Below are positions 46,114 through 57,680 of a stretch of DNA of 64,000 nucleotides, piece by piece. The DNA comes from Rallus limicola (lineage: Eukaryota; Chordata; Aves; Gruiformes; Rallidae), in the NCBI GenBank assembly GCA_022605955.1, contig JAKCOZ010000083.1, forward strand, positions 558,001 through 622,000. The letters are read 5' to 3'. The stretch's first letter is position 1. Every line of letters begins with the position of its first letter. The position numbers and the translations under genes are program-made. The notes beneath the pieces are model-generated. The model had not been told where the DNA came from and made no database searches. It saw only the letters and a list, made by a program, of their open reading frames with translations.

Positions 46114-47895
46114 ATGCCTTTCATGCCTAGCTTCTTTACTTTGGGAGTTATTGCTGGACGTTTAGCATGTTTTGAACTGCAGTCTGCTAGGGCCGAGATA
46201 AGCACCGTAGGAGGTTCCAGGCATGTTCCCTCTTTCCAGGCAAAGGAAAAGGCTGAGAGCCAAAGTGACAGGGGCTGCTCGTGTGTCCTGTTAGGAGGTT
46301 TCAGACAAGCTATGCCTTTCAGGCCTAGCTTCTTTACTTTGGGAGTTATTGCTGGACGTTTAGCATGTTTTGAACTGCAGTCTGCTAGGGCCGAGAAAAG
46401 CACCGTAGGAGGTTCCAGGCATGTTCCCTCTTTCCAGGCAAAGGAAAAGGCTGAGAGCCAAAGTGACAGGGGCTGCTCGTGTGTCCTGTTAGGAGGTTTC
46501 AGACAAGCTATGCCTTTCATGCCTAGCTTCTTTACTTTGGGAGTTATTGCTGGACGTTTAGCATGTTTTGAACTGCAGTCTGCTAGGGCCGAGAAAAGCA
46601 CCGTAGGAGGTTCCAGGCATGTTCCCTCTTTCCAGGCAAAGGAAAAGGCTGAGAACCAAAGTGACAGGGGCTGCTCGTGTGTCATGTTAGGAGGTTTCAG
46701 ACAAGCTATGCCTTTCAGGCCTAGCTTCTTTACTTTGGGAGTTATTGCTGGACGTTTAGCATGTTTTGAATTGCAGTCTGCTAGGGCCGAGAAAAGCACC
46801 GTAGGAGGTTCCAGGCATGTTCCCTCTTTCCAGGCAAAGGAAAAGGCTGAGAGCCAAAGTGACAGGGTCTGCTCGTGTGTCCTGTTAGGAGGTTTCAGAC
46901 AAGCTATGCCTTTCATGCCTAGCTTCTTTACTTTGGGAGTTATTGCTGGACGTTTAGCATGTTTTGAACTGCAGTCTGCTAGGGCCGAGAAAAGCACCGT
47001 AGGAGGTTCCAGGCATGTTCCCTCTTTCCAGGCAAAGGAAAAGGCTGAGAGCCAAAGTGACAGGGGCTGCTCGTGTGTCCTGTTAGGAGGTTTCAGACAA
47101 GCTATGCCTTTCAGGCCTAGCTTCTTTACTTTGGGAGTTATTGCTGGACGTTTAGCATGTTTTGAACTGCAGTCTGCTAGGGCCGAGAAAAGCACCGTAG
47201 GAGGTTCCAGGCATGTTCCCTCTTTCCAGGCAAAGGAAAAGGCTGAGAACCAAAGTGACAGGGGCTGCTCGTGTGTCATGTTAGGAGGTTTCAGACAAGC
47301 TATGCCTTTCAGGCCTAGCTTCTTTACTTTGGGAGTTATTGCTGGACGTTTAGCATGTTTTGAACTGCAGTCTGCTAGGGCCGAGAAAAGCACCGTAGGA
47401 GGTTCCAGGCATGTTCCCTCTTTCCAGGCAAAGGAAAAGGCTGAGAGCCAAAGTGACAGGGGCTGCTCGTGTGTCCTGTTAGGAGGTTTCAGACAAGCTA
47501 TGCCTTTCAGGCCTAGCTTCTTTACTTTGGGAGTTATTGCTGGACGTTTAGCATGTTTTGAACTGCAGTCTGCTAGGGCCGAGAAAAGCACCGTAGGAGG
47601 TTCCAGGCATGTTCCCTCTTTCCAGGCAAAGGAAAAGGCTGAGAACCAAAGTGACAGGGGCTGCTCGTGTGTCATGTTAGGAGGTTTCAGACAAGCTATG
47701 CCTTTCAGGCCTTGCTTCTTTACTTTGGGAGTTATTGCTGGACGTTTAGCATGTTTTGAATTGCAGTCTGCTAGGGCCGAGAAAAGCACCGTAGGAGGTT
47801 CCAGGCATGTTCCCTCTTTCCAGGCAAAGGAAAAGGCTGAGAGCCAAAGTGACAGGGGCTGCTCGTGTGTCCTGTTAGGAGGTTTCAGACAAGCT
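46114..47895 (+). repeat. Block of 9 units (duplicate of 38,402-40,183)
   Basis: Same order as 38,402. It has a private A-to-T in GAGATAAG near 46,199 and lacks the 12T change of its partner. Confidence 0.9.
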
Positions 47896-47938
47896 ATGCC
47901 TTTCAGGCCTAGCTTGTCTGAAACCTCCTAACAGGACA
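47868..47938. repeat. Palindromic junction 12
   Basis: Exact arms and insertion, 1,829 bp after junction 11 and 7,712 bp after junction 8. Confidence 0.97.
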
Positions 47939-47942
47939 AGCT

Positions 47943-50120
47943 ATGCCTTTCATGCCTAGCTTCTTTACTTTGGGAGTTATTGCTGGACGTTTAGCATGTT
48001 TTGAACTGCAGTCTGCTAGGGCCGAGAAAAGCACCGTAGGAGGTTCCAGGCATGTTCCCTCTTTCCAGGCAAAGGAAAAGGCTGAGAACCAAAGTGACAG
48101 GGGCTACTCGTGTGTCATGATAGGAGGTTTCAGACAAGCTATGCCTTTCAGGCCTAGCTTCTTTACTTTGGGAGTTATTGCTGGACGTTTAGCATGTTTT
48201 GAACTGCAGTCTGCTAGGGCCGAGAAAAGCACCGTAGGAGGTTCCAGGCATGTTCCCTCTTTCCAGGCAAAGGAAAAGGCTGAGAGCCAAAGTGACAGGG
48301 GCTGCTCGTGTGTCCTGTTAGGAGGTTTCAGACAAGCTATGCCTATCAGGCCTAGCTTCTTTACTTTGGGAGTTATTGCTATACGTTTAGCATGTTTTGA
48401 GCTGCAGTCTGCTAGGGCCGAGAAAAGCACCGTAGGAGGTTCCAGGCATGTTCCCTCTTTCCAAGCAAAGGAAAAAGATGAGAGCCAAAGTGAAAGGGTT
48501 TGCTCGTGTGTCCTGTTAGGAGGTTTCAGACAAGCTATGCCTTTCAGGCCTAGCTTCTTTACTTTGGGAGTTATTGCTGGACGTTTAGCATGTTTTGAAT
48601 TGCAGTCTGCTAGGGCCGAGAAAAGCACCGTAGGAGGTTCCAGGCATGTTCCCTCTTTCCAGGCAAAGGAAAAGGCTGAGAGCCAAAGTGACAGGGTCTG
48701 CTTGTGTGTCCTGTTAGGAGGTTTCAGACAAGCTATGCCTTTCAGGCCTAGCTTCTTTACTTTGGGAGTTATTGCTGGACGTTTAGCATGTTTTGAACTG
48801 CAGTCTGCTAGGGCCGAGAAAAGCACCGTAGGAGGTTCCAGGCATGTTCCCTCTTTCCAGGCAAAGGAAAAGGCTGAGAGCCAAAGTGACAGGGTCTGCT
48901 CGTGTGTCCTGTTAGGAGGTTTCAGACAAGCTATGCCTTTCAGGCCTAGCTTCTTTACTTTGGGAGTTATTGCTGGACGTTTAGCATGTTTTGAACTGCA
49001 GTCTGCTAGGGCCGAGAAAAGCACCGTAGGAGGTTCCAGGCATGTTCCCTCTTTCCAGGCAAAGGAAAAGGCTGAGAGCCAAAGTGACAGGGGCTGCTCG
49101 TGTGTCATGTTAGGAGGTTTCAGACAAGCTATGCCTTTCATGCCTAGCTTCTTTACTTTGGGAGTTATTGCTGGACGTTTAGCATGTTTTGAACTGCAGT
49201 CTGCTAGGGCCGAGAAAAGCACCGTAGGAGGTTCCAGGCATGTTCCCTCTTTCCAGGCAAAGGAAAAGGCTGAGAGCCAAAGTGACAGGGTCTGCTCGTG
49301 TGTCCTGTTAAGAGGTTTCAGACAAGCTATGCCTTTCAGGCCTAGCTTCTTTACTTTGGGAGTTATTGCTGGACGTTTAGCATGTTTTGAACTGCAGTCT
49401 GCTAGGGCCGAGAAAAGCACCGTAGGAGGTTCCAGGCATGTTCCCTCTTTCCAGGCAAAGGAAAAGGCTGCGAACCAAAGTGACAGGGTCTGCTCGTGTG
49501 TCATGTTAGGAGGTTTCAGACAAGCTATGCCTTTCAGGCCTAGCTTCTTTACTTTGGGAGTTATTGCTGGACGTTTAGCATGTTTTGAACTGCAGTCTGC
49601 TAGGGCCGAGAAAAGCACCGTAGGAGGTTCCAGGCATGTTCCCTCTTTCCAGGCAAAGGAAAAGGCTGAGAGCCAAAGTGACAGGGTCTGCTCGTGTGTC
49701 CTGTTAGGAGCTTTCAGACAAGCTATGCCTTTCATGCCTAGCTTCTTTACTTTGGGAGTTATTGCTGGACGTTTAGCATGTTTTGAACTGCAGTCTGCTA
49801 GGGCCGAGAAAAGCACCGTAGGAGGTTCCAGGCATGTTCCCTCTTTCCAGGCAAAGGAAAAGGCTGAGAGCCAAAGTGACAGGTGCTGCTCATGTGTCCT
49901 GTTAGGAGGTTTCAGACAAGCTATTCCTTTCAGGCCTAGCTTCTTTACTTTGGGAGTTATTGCTGGACGTTTAGCATGTTTTGAACTGCAGTCTGCTAGG
50001 GCCGAGAAAAGCACCGTAGGAGGTTCCAGGCATGTTCCCTCTTTCCAGGCAAAGGAAAAGGCTGAGAGCCAAAGTGACAGGGTCTGCTCGTGTGTCCTGT
50101 TAGGAGGTTTCAGACAAGCT
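47943..50120 (+). repeat. Block of 11 units formed by a 443-bp deletion
   Basis: Units 1-2 match the four-unit block (11T with 146A and 175A+178A; 161G). Unit 3 starts as the 7A unit and finishes as the AT-haplotype unit. Units 4-11 match the rest of 41,070-42,851. The length is 443 bp shorter than the 4 + 9 unit pair elsewhere, exactly two units plus one palindrome insertion. Confidence 0.9.
48339..48536 (+). other. Chimeric unit marking loss of a palindrome
   Basis: 7A (CCTATCAGG, near 48,345) is diagnostic of the third unit of the four-unit block. 43A+44T (48,381-48,382), 63G, 127A, 138A, 140A, 156A and 162T are diagnostic of the first unit after junction 9. No other unit has both. The crossover lies between about 48,346 and 48,380. 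Confidence 0.9.
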
Positions 50121-50163
50121 ATGCCTTTCAGGCCTAGCTTGTCTGAAACCTCCTAACAGGACA
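50093..50163. repeat. Palindromic junction 13
   Basis: Exact arms and insertion, 2,225 bp (11 units + 47) after junction 12 and 7,269 bp after junction 10. Confidence 0.97.
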
Positions 50164-50167
50164 AGCT

Positions 50168-51751
50168 ATGCCTTTCATGCCTAGCTTCTTTACTTTGGGA
50201 GTTATTGCTGGACGTTTAGCATGTTTTGAACTGCAGTCTGCTAGGGCCGAGAAAAGCACCGTAGGAGGTTCCAGGCATGTTCCCTCTTTCCAGGCAAAGG
50301 AAAAGGCTGAGAGCCAAAGTGACAGGGGCTGCTCGTGTGTCCTGTTAGGAGGTTTCAGACAAGCTATGCCTTTCAGGCCTAGCTTCTTTACTTTGGGAGT
50401 TATTGCTGGACGTTTAGCATGTTTTGAACTGCAGTCTGCTAGGGCCGAGAAAAGCACCGTAGGAGGTTCCAGGCATGTTCCCTCTTTCCAGGCAAAGGAA
50501 AAGGCTGAGAGCCAAAGTGACAGGGGCTGCTCGTGTGTCCTGTTAGGAGGTTTCAGACAAGCTATGCCTTTCATGCCTAGCTTCTTTACTTTGGGAGTTA
50601 TTGCTGGACGTTTAGCATGTTTTGAACTGCAGTCTGCTAGGGCCGAGAAAAGCACCGTAGGAGGTTCCAGGCATGTTCCCTCTTTCCAGGCAAAGGAAAA
50701 GGCTGAGAGCCAAAGTGACAGGGTCTGCTCGTGTGTCCTGTTAGGAGGTTTCAGACAAGCTATGCCTTTCAGGCCTAGCTTCTTTACTTTGGGAGTTATT
50801 GCTGGACGTTTAGCATGTTTTGAACTGCAGTCTGCTAGGGCCGAGAAAAGCACCGTAGGAGGTTCCAGGCATGTTCCCTCTTTCCAGGCAAAGGAAAAGG
50901 CTGAGAGCCAAAGTGACAGGGTCTGCTCGTGTGTCCTGTTAGGAGGTTTCAGACAAGCTATGCCTTTCAGGCCTAGCTTCTTTACTTTGGGAGTTATTGC
51001 TGGACGTTTAGCATGTTTTGAACTGCAGTCTGCTAGGGCCGAGAAAAGCACCGTAGGAGGTTCCAGGCATGTTCCCTCTTTCCAGGCAAAGGAAAAGGCT
51101 GAGAACCAAAGTGACAGGGGCTGCTCGTGTGTCATGTTAGGAGGTTTCAGACAAGCTATGCCTTTCAGGCCTAGCTTCTTTACTTTGGGAGTTATTGCTG
51201 GACGTTTAGCATGTTTTGAACTGCAGTCTGCTAGGGCCGAGAAAAGCACCGTAGGAGGTTCCAGGCATGTTCCCTCTTTCCAGGCAAAGGAAAAGGCTGA
51301 GAGCCAAAGTGACAGGGGCTGCTCGTGTGTCCTGTTAGGAGGTTTCAGACAAGCTATGCCTTTCAGGCCTAGCTTCTTTACTTTGGGAGTTATTGCTGGA
51401 CGTTTAGCATGTTTTGAACTGCAGTCTGCTAGGGCCGAGAAAAGCACCGTAGGAGGTTCCAGGCATGTTCCCTCTTTCCAGGCAAAGGAAAAGGCTGAGA
51501 ACCAAAGTGACAGGGGCTGCTCGTGTGTCATGTTAGGAGGTTTCAGACAAGCTATGCCTTTCAGGCCTTGCTTCTTTACTTTGGGAGTTATTGCTGGACG
51601 TTTAGCATGTTTTGAATTGCAGTCTGCTAGGGCCGAGAAAAGCACCGTAGGAGGTTCCAGGCATGTTCCCTCTTTCCAGGCAAAGGAAAAGGCTGAGAGC
51701 CAAAGTGACAGGGGCTGCTCGTGTGTCCTGTTAGGAGGTTTCAGACAAGCT
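50168..51751 (+). repeat. Block of 8 units
   Basis: Order: 11T 161G; 161G; 11T 161T; 161T; 146A+175A; 161G; 146A+175A; 16T 161G. It resembles the 9-unit blocks at 38,402 and 46,114, but units 3-5 are replaced and one unit is lost, so it is another exchange product. Confidence 0.88.
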
Positions 51752-51794
51752 ATGCCTTTCAGGCCTAGCTTGTCTGAAACCTCCTAACAGGACA
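51724..51794. repeat. Palindromic junction 14
   Basis: Exact arms and insertion, 1,631 bp (8 units + 47) after junction 13. Confidence 0.97.
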
Positions 51795-51798
51795 AGCT

Positions 51799-52589
51799 AT
51801 GCCTTTCATGCCTAGCTTCTTTACTTTGGGAGTTATTGCTGACGTTTAGCATGTTTTGAACTGCAGTCTGCTAGGGCCGAGAAAAGCACCGTAGGAGGTT
51901 CCAGGCATGTTCCCTCTTTCCAGGCAAAGGAAAAGGCTGAGAACCAAAGTGACAGGGGCTGCTCGTGTGTCATGATAGGAGGTTTCAGACAAGCTATGCC
52001 TTTCAGGCCTAGCTTCTTTACTTTGGGAGTTATTGCTGGACGTTTAGCATGTTTTGAACTGCAGTCTGCTAGGGCCGAGAAAAGCACCGTAGGAGGTTCC
52101 AGGCATGTTCCCTCTTTCCAGGCAAAGGAAAAGGCTGAGAGCCAAAGTGACAGGGGCTGCTCGTGTGTCCTGTTAGGAGGTTTCAGACAAGCTATGCCTT
52201 TCAGGCCTAGCTTCTTTACTTTGGGAGTTATTGCTGGACGTTTAGCATGTTTTGAACTGCAGTCTGCTAGGGCCGAGAAAAGCACCGTAGGAGGTTCCAG
52301 GCATGTTCCCTCTTTCCAGGCAAAGGAAAAGGCTGAGAGCCAAAGTGACAGGGGCTGCTCGTGTGTCCTGTTAGGAGGTTTCAGACAAGCTATGCCTTTC
52401 AGGCCTAGCTTCTTTACTTTGGGAGTTATTGCTGGACGTTTAGCATGTTTTGAACTGCAGTCTGCTAGGGCCGAGAAAAGCACCGTAGGAGGTTCCAGGC
52501 ATGTTCCCTCTTTCCAGGCAAAGGAAAAGGCTGAGAGCCAAAGTGACAGGGTCTGCTCGTGTGTCCTGTTAGGAGGTTTCAGACAAGCT
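51799..52589 (+). repeat. Block of 4 units containing the only 1-bp deletion
   Basis: Same class as 16,934 (11T with 146A and 175A+178A first), but the third unit has the normal 7T. The block is 791 bp, not 792, because of the single-base loss in its first unit. Confidence 0.92.
51839..51842. other. Single-base deletion, the only non-47-bp indel
   Basis: The consensus TTGCTGGACG reads TTGCTGACG here: one of two adjacent G (unit positions 43-44) is missing. Every other length in the window is a whole number of units plus 47-bp insertions. A real mutation and a consensus error in the assembly are equally possible. Confidence 0.9.
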
Positions 52590-52632
52590 ATGCCTTTCAG
52601 GCCTAGCTTGTCTGAAACCTCCTAACAGGACA
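52562..52632. repeat. Palindromic junction 15
   Basis: Exact arms and insertion, 838 bp after junction 14 (4 units + 47, minus the 1-bp deletion). Confidence 0.97.
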
Positions 52633-52636
52633 AGCT

Positions 52637-55600
52637 ATGCCTTTCATGCCTAGCTTCTTTACTTTGGGAGTTATTGCTATACGTTTAGCATGTTTTGAGC
52701 TGCAGTCTGCTAGGGCCGAGAAAAGCACCGTAGGAGGTTCCAGGCATGTTCCCTCTTTCCAAGCAAAGGAAAAGGCTGAGAGCCAAAGTGAAAGGGTTTG
52801 CTCGTGTGTCCTGTTAGGAGGTTTCAGACAAGCTATGCCTTTCAGGCCTAGCTTCTTTACTTTGGGAGTTATTGCTGGACGTTTAGCATGTTTTGAATTG
52901 CAGTCTGCTAGGGCCGAGAAAAGCACCGTAGGAGGTTCCAGGCATGTTCCCTCTTTCCAGGCAAAGGAAAAGGCTGAGAGCCAAAGTGACAGGGTCTGCT
53001 TGTGTGTCCTGTTAGGAGGTTTCAGACAAGCTATGCCTTTCAGGCCTAGCTTCTTTACTTTGGGAGTTATTGCTGGACGTTTAGCATGTTTTGAACTGCA
53101 GTCTGCTAGGGCCGAGAAAAGCACCGTAGGAGGTTCCAGGCATGTTCCCTCTTTCCAGGCAAAGGAAAAGGCTGAGAGCCAAAGTGACAGGGGCTGCTCG
53201 TGTGTCCTGTTAGGAGGTTTCAGACAAGCTATGCCTTTCAGGCCTAGCTTCTTTACTTTGGGAGTTATTGCTGGACGTTTAGCATGTTTTGAACTGCAGT
53301 CTGCTAGGGCCGAGAAAAGCACCGTAGGAGGTTCCAGGCATGTTCCCTCTTTCCAGGCAAAGGAAAAGGCTGAGAGCCAAAGTGACAGGGGCTGCTCGTG
53401 TGTCATGTTAGGAGGTTTCAGACAAGCTATGCCTTTCATGCCTAGCTTCTTTACTTTGGGAGTTATTGCTGGACGTTTAGCATGTTTTGAACTGCAGTCT
53501 GCTAGGGCCGAGAAAAGCACCGTAGGAGGTTCCAGGCATGTTCCCTCTTTCCAGGCAAAGGAAAAGGCTGAGAGCCAAAGTGACAGGGTCTGCTCGTGTG
53601 TCCTGTTAAGAGGTTTCAGACAAGCTATGCCTTTCATGCCTAGCTTCTTTACTTTGGGAGTTATTGCTGGACGTTTAGCATGTTTTGAACTGCAGTCTGC
53701 TAGGGCCGAGAAAAGCACCGTAGGAGGTTCCAGGCATGTTCCCTCTTTCCAGGCAAAGGAAAAGGCTGCGAACCAAAGTGACAGGGTCTGCTCGTGTGTC
53801 ATGTTAGGAGGTTTCAGACAAGCTATGCCTTTCAGGCCTAGCTTCTTTACTTTGGGAGTTATTGCTGGACGTTTAGCATGTTTTGAACTGCAGTCTGCTA
53901 GGGCCGAGAAAAGCACCGTAGGAGGTTCCAGGCATGTTCCCTCTTTCCAGGCAAAGGAAAAGGCTGCGAACCAAAGTGACAGGGTCTGCTCGTGTGTCAT
54001 GTTAGGAGGTTTCAGACAAGCTATGCCTTTCAGGCCTAGCTTCTTTACTTTGGGAGTTATTGCTGGACGTTTAGCATGTTTTGAACTGCAGTCTGCTAGG
54101 GCCGAGAAAAGCACCGTAGGAGGTTCCAGGCATGTTCCCTCTTTCCAGGCAAAGGAAAAGGCTGAGAGCCAAAGTGACAGGGTCTGCTCGTGTGTCCTGT
54201 TAGGAGGTTTCAGACAAGCTATGCCTTTCATGCCTAGCTTCTTTACTTTGGGAGTTATTGCTGGACGTTTAGCATGTTTTGAACTGCAGTCTGCTAGGGC
54301 CGAGAAAAGCACCGTAGGAGGTTCCAGGCATGTTCCCTCTTTCCAGGCAAAGGAAAAGGCTGAGAGCCAAAGTGACAGGTGCTGCTCATGTGTCCTGTTA
54401 GGAGGTTTCAGACAAGCTATGCCTTTCAGGCCTAGCTTCTTTACTTTGGGAGTTATTGCTGGACGTTTAGCATGTTTTGAACTGCAGTCTGCTAGGGCCG
54501 AGAAAAGCACCGTAGGAGGTTCCAGGCATGTTCCCTCTTTCCAGGCAAAGGAAAAGGCTGAGAGCCAAAGTGACAGGGTCTGCTCGGGTGTCCTGTTAGG
54601 AGGTTTCAGACAAGCTATGCCTTTCAGGCCTAGCTTCTTTACTTTGGGAGTTATTGCTGGACGTTTAGCATGTTTTGAACTGCAGTCTGCTAGGGCCGAG
54701 AAAAGCACCGTAGGAGGTTCCAGGCATGTTCCCTCTTTCCAGGCAAAGGAAAAGGCTGAGAGCCAAAGTGACAGGGTCTGCTCGTGTGTCCTGTTAGGAG
54801 GTTTCAGACAAGCTATGCCTTTCAGGCCTAGCTTCTTTACTTTGGGAGTTATTGCTGGACGTTTAGCATGTTTTGAACTGCAGTCTGCTAGGGCCGAGAA
54901 AAGCACCGTAGGAGGTTCCAGGCATGTTCCCTCTTTCCAGGCAAAGGAAAAGGCTGAGAGCCAAAGTGACAGGGGCTGCTCGTGTGTCCTGTTAGGAGGT
55001 TTCAGACAAGCTATGCCTTTCAGGCCTAGCTTCTTTACTTTGGGAGTTATTGCTGGACGTTTAGCATGTTTTGAACTGCAGTCTGCTAGGGCCGAGAAAA
55101 GCACCGTAGGAGGTTCCAGGCATGTTCCCTCTTTCCAGGCAAAGGAAAAGGCTGAGAACCAAAGTGACAGGGGCTGCTCGTGTGTCATGTTAGGAGGTTT
55201 CAGACAAGCTATGCCTTTCAGGCCTAGCTTCTTTACTTTGGGAGTTATTGCTGGACGTTTAGCATGTTTTGAACTGCAGTCTGCTAGGGCCGAGAAAAGC
55301 ACCGTAGGAGGTTCCAGGCATGTTCCCTCTTTCCAGGCAAAGGAAAAGGCTGAGAGCCAAAGTGACAGGGGCTGCTCGTGTGTCCTGTTAGGAGGTTTCA
55401 GACAAGCTATGCCTTTCAGGCCTAGCTTCTTTACTTTGGGAGTTATTGCTGGACGTTTAGCATGTTTTGAACTGCAGTCTGCTAGGGCCGAGAAAAGCAC
55501 CGTAGGAGGTTCCAGGCATGTTCCCTCTTTCCAGGCAAAGGAAAAGGCTGAGAGCCAAAGTGACAGGGTCTGCTCGGGTGTCCTGTTAGGAGGTTTCAGA

Positions 55601-56794
55601 CAAGCTATGCCTTTCAGGCCTAGCTTCTTTACTTTGGGAGTTATTGCTGGACGTTTAGCATGTTTTGAACTGCAGTCTGCTAGGGCCGAGAAAAGCACCG
55701 TAGGAGGTTTCAGGCATGTTCCCTCTTTCCAGGCAAAGGAAAAGGCTGAGAGCCAAAGTGACAGGGGCTGCTCGTGTGTCCTGTTAGGAGGTTTCAGACA
55801 AGCTATGCCTTTCAGGCCTAGCTTCTTTACTTTGGGAGTTATTGCTGGACGTTTAGCATGTTTTGAACTGCAGTCTGCTAGGGCCGAGAAAAGCACCGTA
55901 GGAGGTTCCAGGCATGTTCCCTCTTTCCAGGCAAAGGAAAAGGCTGAGAGCCAAAGTGACAGGGGCTGCTCGTGTGTCCTGTTAGGAGGTTTCAGACAAG
56001 CTATGCCTTTCAGGCCTAGCTTCTTTACTTTGGGAGTTATTGCTGGACGTTTAGCATGTTTTGAACTGCAGTCTGCTAGGGCCGAGAAAAGCACCGTAGG
56101 AGGTTCCAGGCATGTTCCCTCTTTCCAGGCAAAGGAAAAGGCTGAGAACCAAAGTGACAGGGGCTGCTCGTGTGTCATGTTAGGAGGTTTCAGACAAGCT
56201 ATGCCTTTCAGGCCTAGCTTCTTTACTTTGGGAGTTATTGCTGGACGTTTAGCATGTTTTGAACTGCAGTCTGCTAGGGCCGAGAAAAGCACCGTAGGAG
56301 GTTCCAGGCATGTTCCCTCTTTCCAGGCAAAGGAAAAGGCTGAGAGCCAAAGTGACAGGGGCTGCTCGTGTGTCCTGTTAGGAGGTTTCAGACAAGCTAT
56401 GCCTTTCAGGCCTAGCTTCTTTACTTTGGGAGTTATTGCTGGACGTTTAGCATGTTTTGAACTGCAGTCTGCTAGGGCCGAGAAAAGCACCGTAGGAGGT
56501 TCCAGGCATGTTCCCTCTTTCCAGGCAAAGGAAAAGGCTGAGAGCCAAAGTGACAGGGGCTGCTCGTGTGTCCTGTTAGGAGGTTTCAGACAAGCTATGC
56601 CTTTCAGGCCTAGCTTCTTTACTTTGGGAGTTATTGCTGGACGTTTAGCATGTTTTGAACTGCAGTCTGCTACGGCCGAGAAAAGCACCGTAGGAGGTTC
56701 CAGGCACGTTCCCTCTTTCCAGGCAAAGGAAAAGGCTGAGAGCCAAAGTGACAGGGTCTGCTCGTGTGTCCTGTTAGGAGGTTTCAGACAAGCT
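52637..56794 (+). repeat. Block of 21 units headed by a partial AT-haplotype unit
   Basis: The first unit has 11T, 43A+44T, 63G, 127A, 156A and 162T but normal 138G and 140C, a patchwork of the AT haplotype. Then follow 167T, 161G, 161G+175A, 11T with 181A, two 143C+146A+175A units, 161T, 11T with 160T+161G+168A, 169G units and alternating 161G and 146A+175A units. It ends with CTACGGCC near 56,673 and CACGTTCC near 56,707, both new CpGs. Confidence 0.88.
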
Positions 56795-56837
56795 ATGCCT
56801 TTCAGGCCTAGCTTGTTTGAAACCTCCTAACAGGACA
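56767..56837. repeat. Palindromic junction 16
   Basis: Same insertion, 4,205 bp (21 units + 47) after junction 15. T at 56,817 in place of C leaves one arm position as a G/T mismatch. The change is shared with junction 19. Confidence 0.96.
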
Positions 56838-56841
56838 AGCT

Positions 56842-57633
56842 ATGCCTTTCATGCCTAGCTTCTTTACTTTGGGAGTTATTGCTGGACGTTTAGCATGTTT
56901 TGAACTGCAGTCTGCTAGGGCCGAGAAAAGCACCGTAGGAGGTTCCAGGAATGTTCCCTCTTTCCAGGCAAAGGAAAAGGCTGAGAGCCAAAGTGACAGG
57001 GTCTGCTCGTGTGTCCTGTTAGGAGGTTTCAGACAAGCTATGCCTTTCAGGCCTAGCTTCTTTACTTTGGGAGTTATTGCTGGACGTTTAGCATGTTTTG
57101 AACTGTAGTCTGCTAGGGCCGAGAAAAGCACCGTAGGAGGTTCCAGGCATGTTCCCTCTTTCCAGGCAAAGGAAAAGGCTGAGAACCAAAGTGACAGGGG
57201 CTGCTCGTGTGTCATGTTAGGAGGTTTCAGACAAGCTATGCCTTTCAGGCCTAGCTTCTTTACTTTGGGAGTTATTGCTGGACGTTTAGCATGTTTTGAA
57301 CTGCAGTCTGCTAGGGCCGAGAAAAGCACCGTAGGAGGTTCCAGGCATGTTCCCTCTTTCCAGGCAAAGGAAAAGGCTGAGAACCAAAGTGACAGGGGCT
57401 GCTCGTGTGTCATGTTAGGAGGTTTCAGACAAGCTATGCCTTTCAGGCCTAGCTTCTTTACTTTGGGAGTTATTGCTGGACGTTTAGCATGTTTTGAATT
57501 GCAGTCTGCTAGGGCCGAGAAAAGCACCGTAGGAGGTTCCAGGCATGTTCCCTCTTTCCAGGCAAAGGAAAAGGCTGAGAGCCAAAGTGACAGGGGCTGA
57601 TCGTGTGTCCTGTTAGGAGGTTTCAGACAAGCT
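56842..57633 (+). repeat. Block of 4 units with two private stop variants
   Basis: Order: 11T 161T; a unit with CTGTAGTC (67T, loss of PstI-type CTGCAG, at 57,106); 146A+175A; 64T unit with GGCTGATCG near 57,600. It is a different four-unit block from the one at 16,934. Both private changes close the long forward frame. Confidence 0.9.
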
Positions 57634-57676
57634 ATGCCTTTCAGGCCTAGCTTGTCTGAAACCTCCTAACAGGACA
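57606..57676. repeat. Palindromic junction 17
   Basis: Exact arms and insertion, 839 bp after junction 16. Confidence 0.97.
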
Positions 57677-57680
57677 AGCT

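Larger units (their letters stand above)
44087..48346 (+). repeat. Segmental duplication, copy 2 (offset 7,712)
   Basis: Copy of 36,375-40,634 including palindromes 11 and 12 (copies of 7 and 8). It then lacks 443 bp (two units + 47 bp) relative to copy 1, which removes the counterpart of junction 9. Confidence 0.85.

Noticed and set aside
51839..51842. The single-base deletion as a functional frameshift
   Set aside because: The frame it breaks is not a supported gene, and loss of one G in a GG pair may also be a sequencing consensus error.
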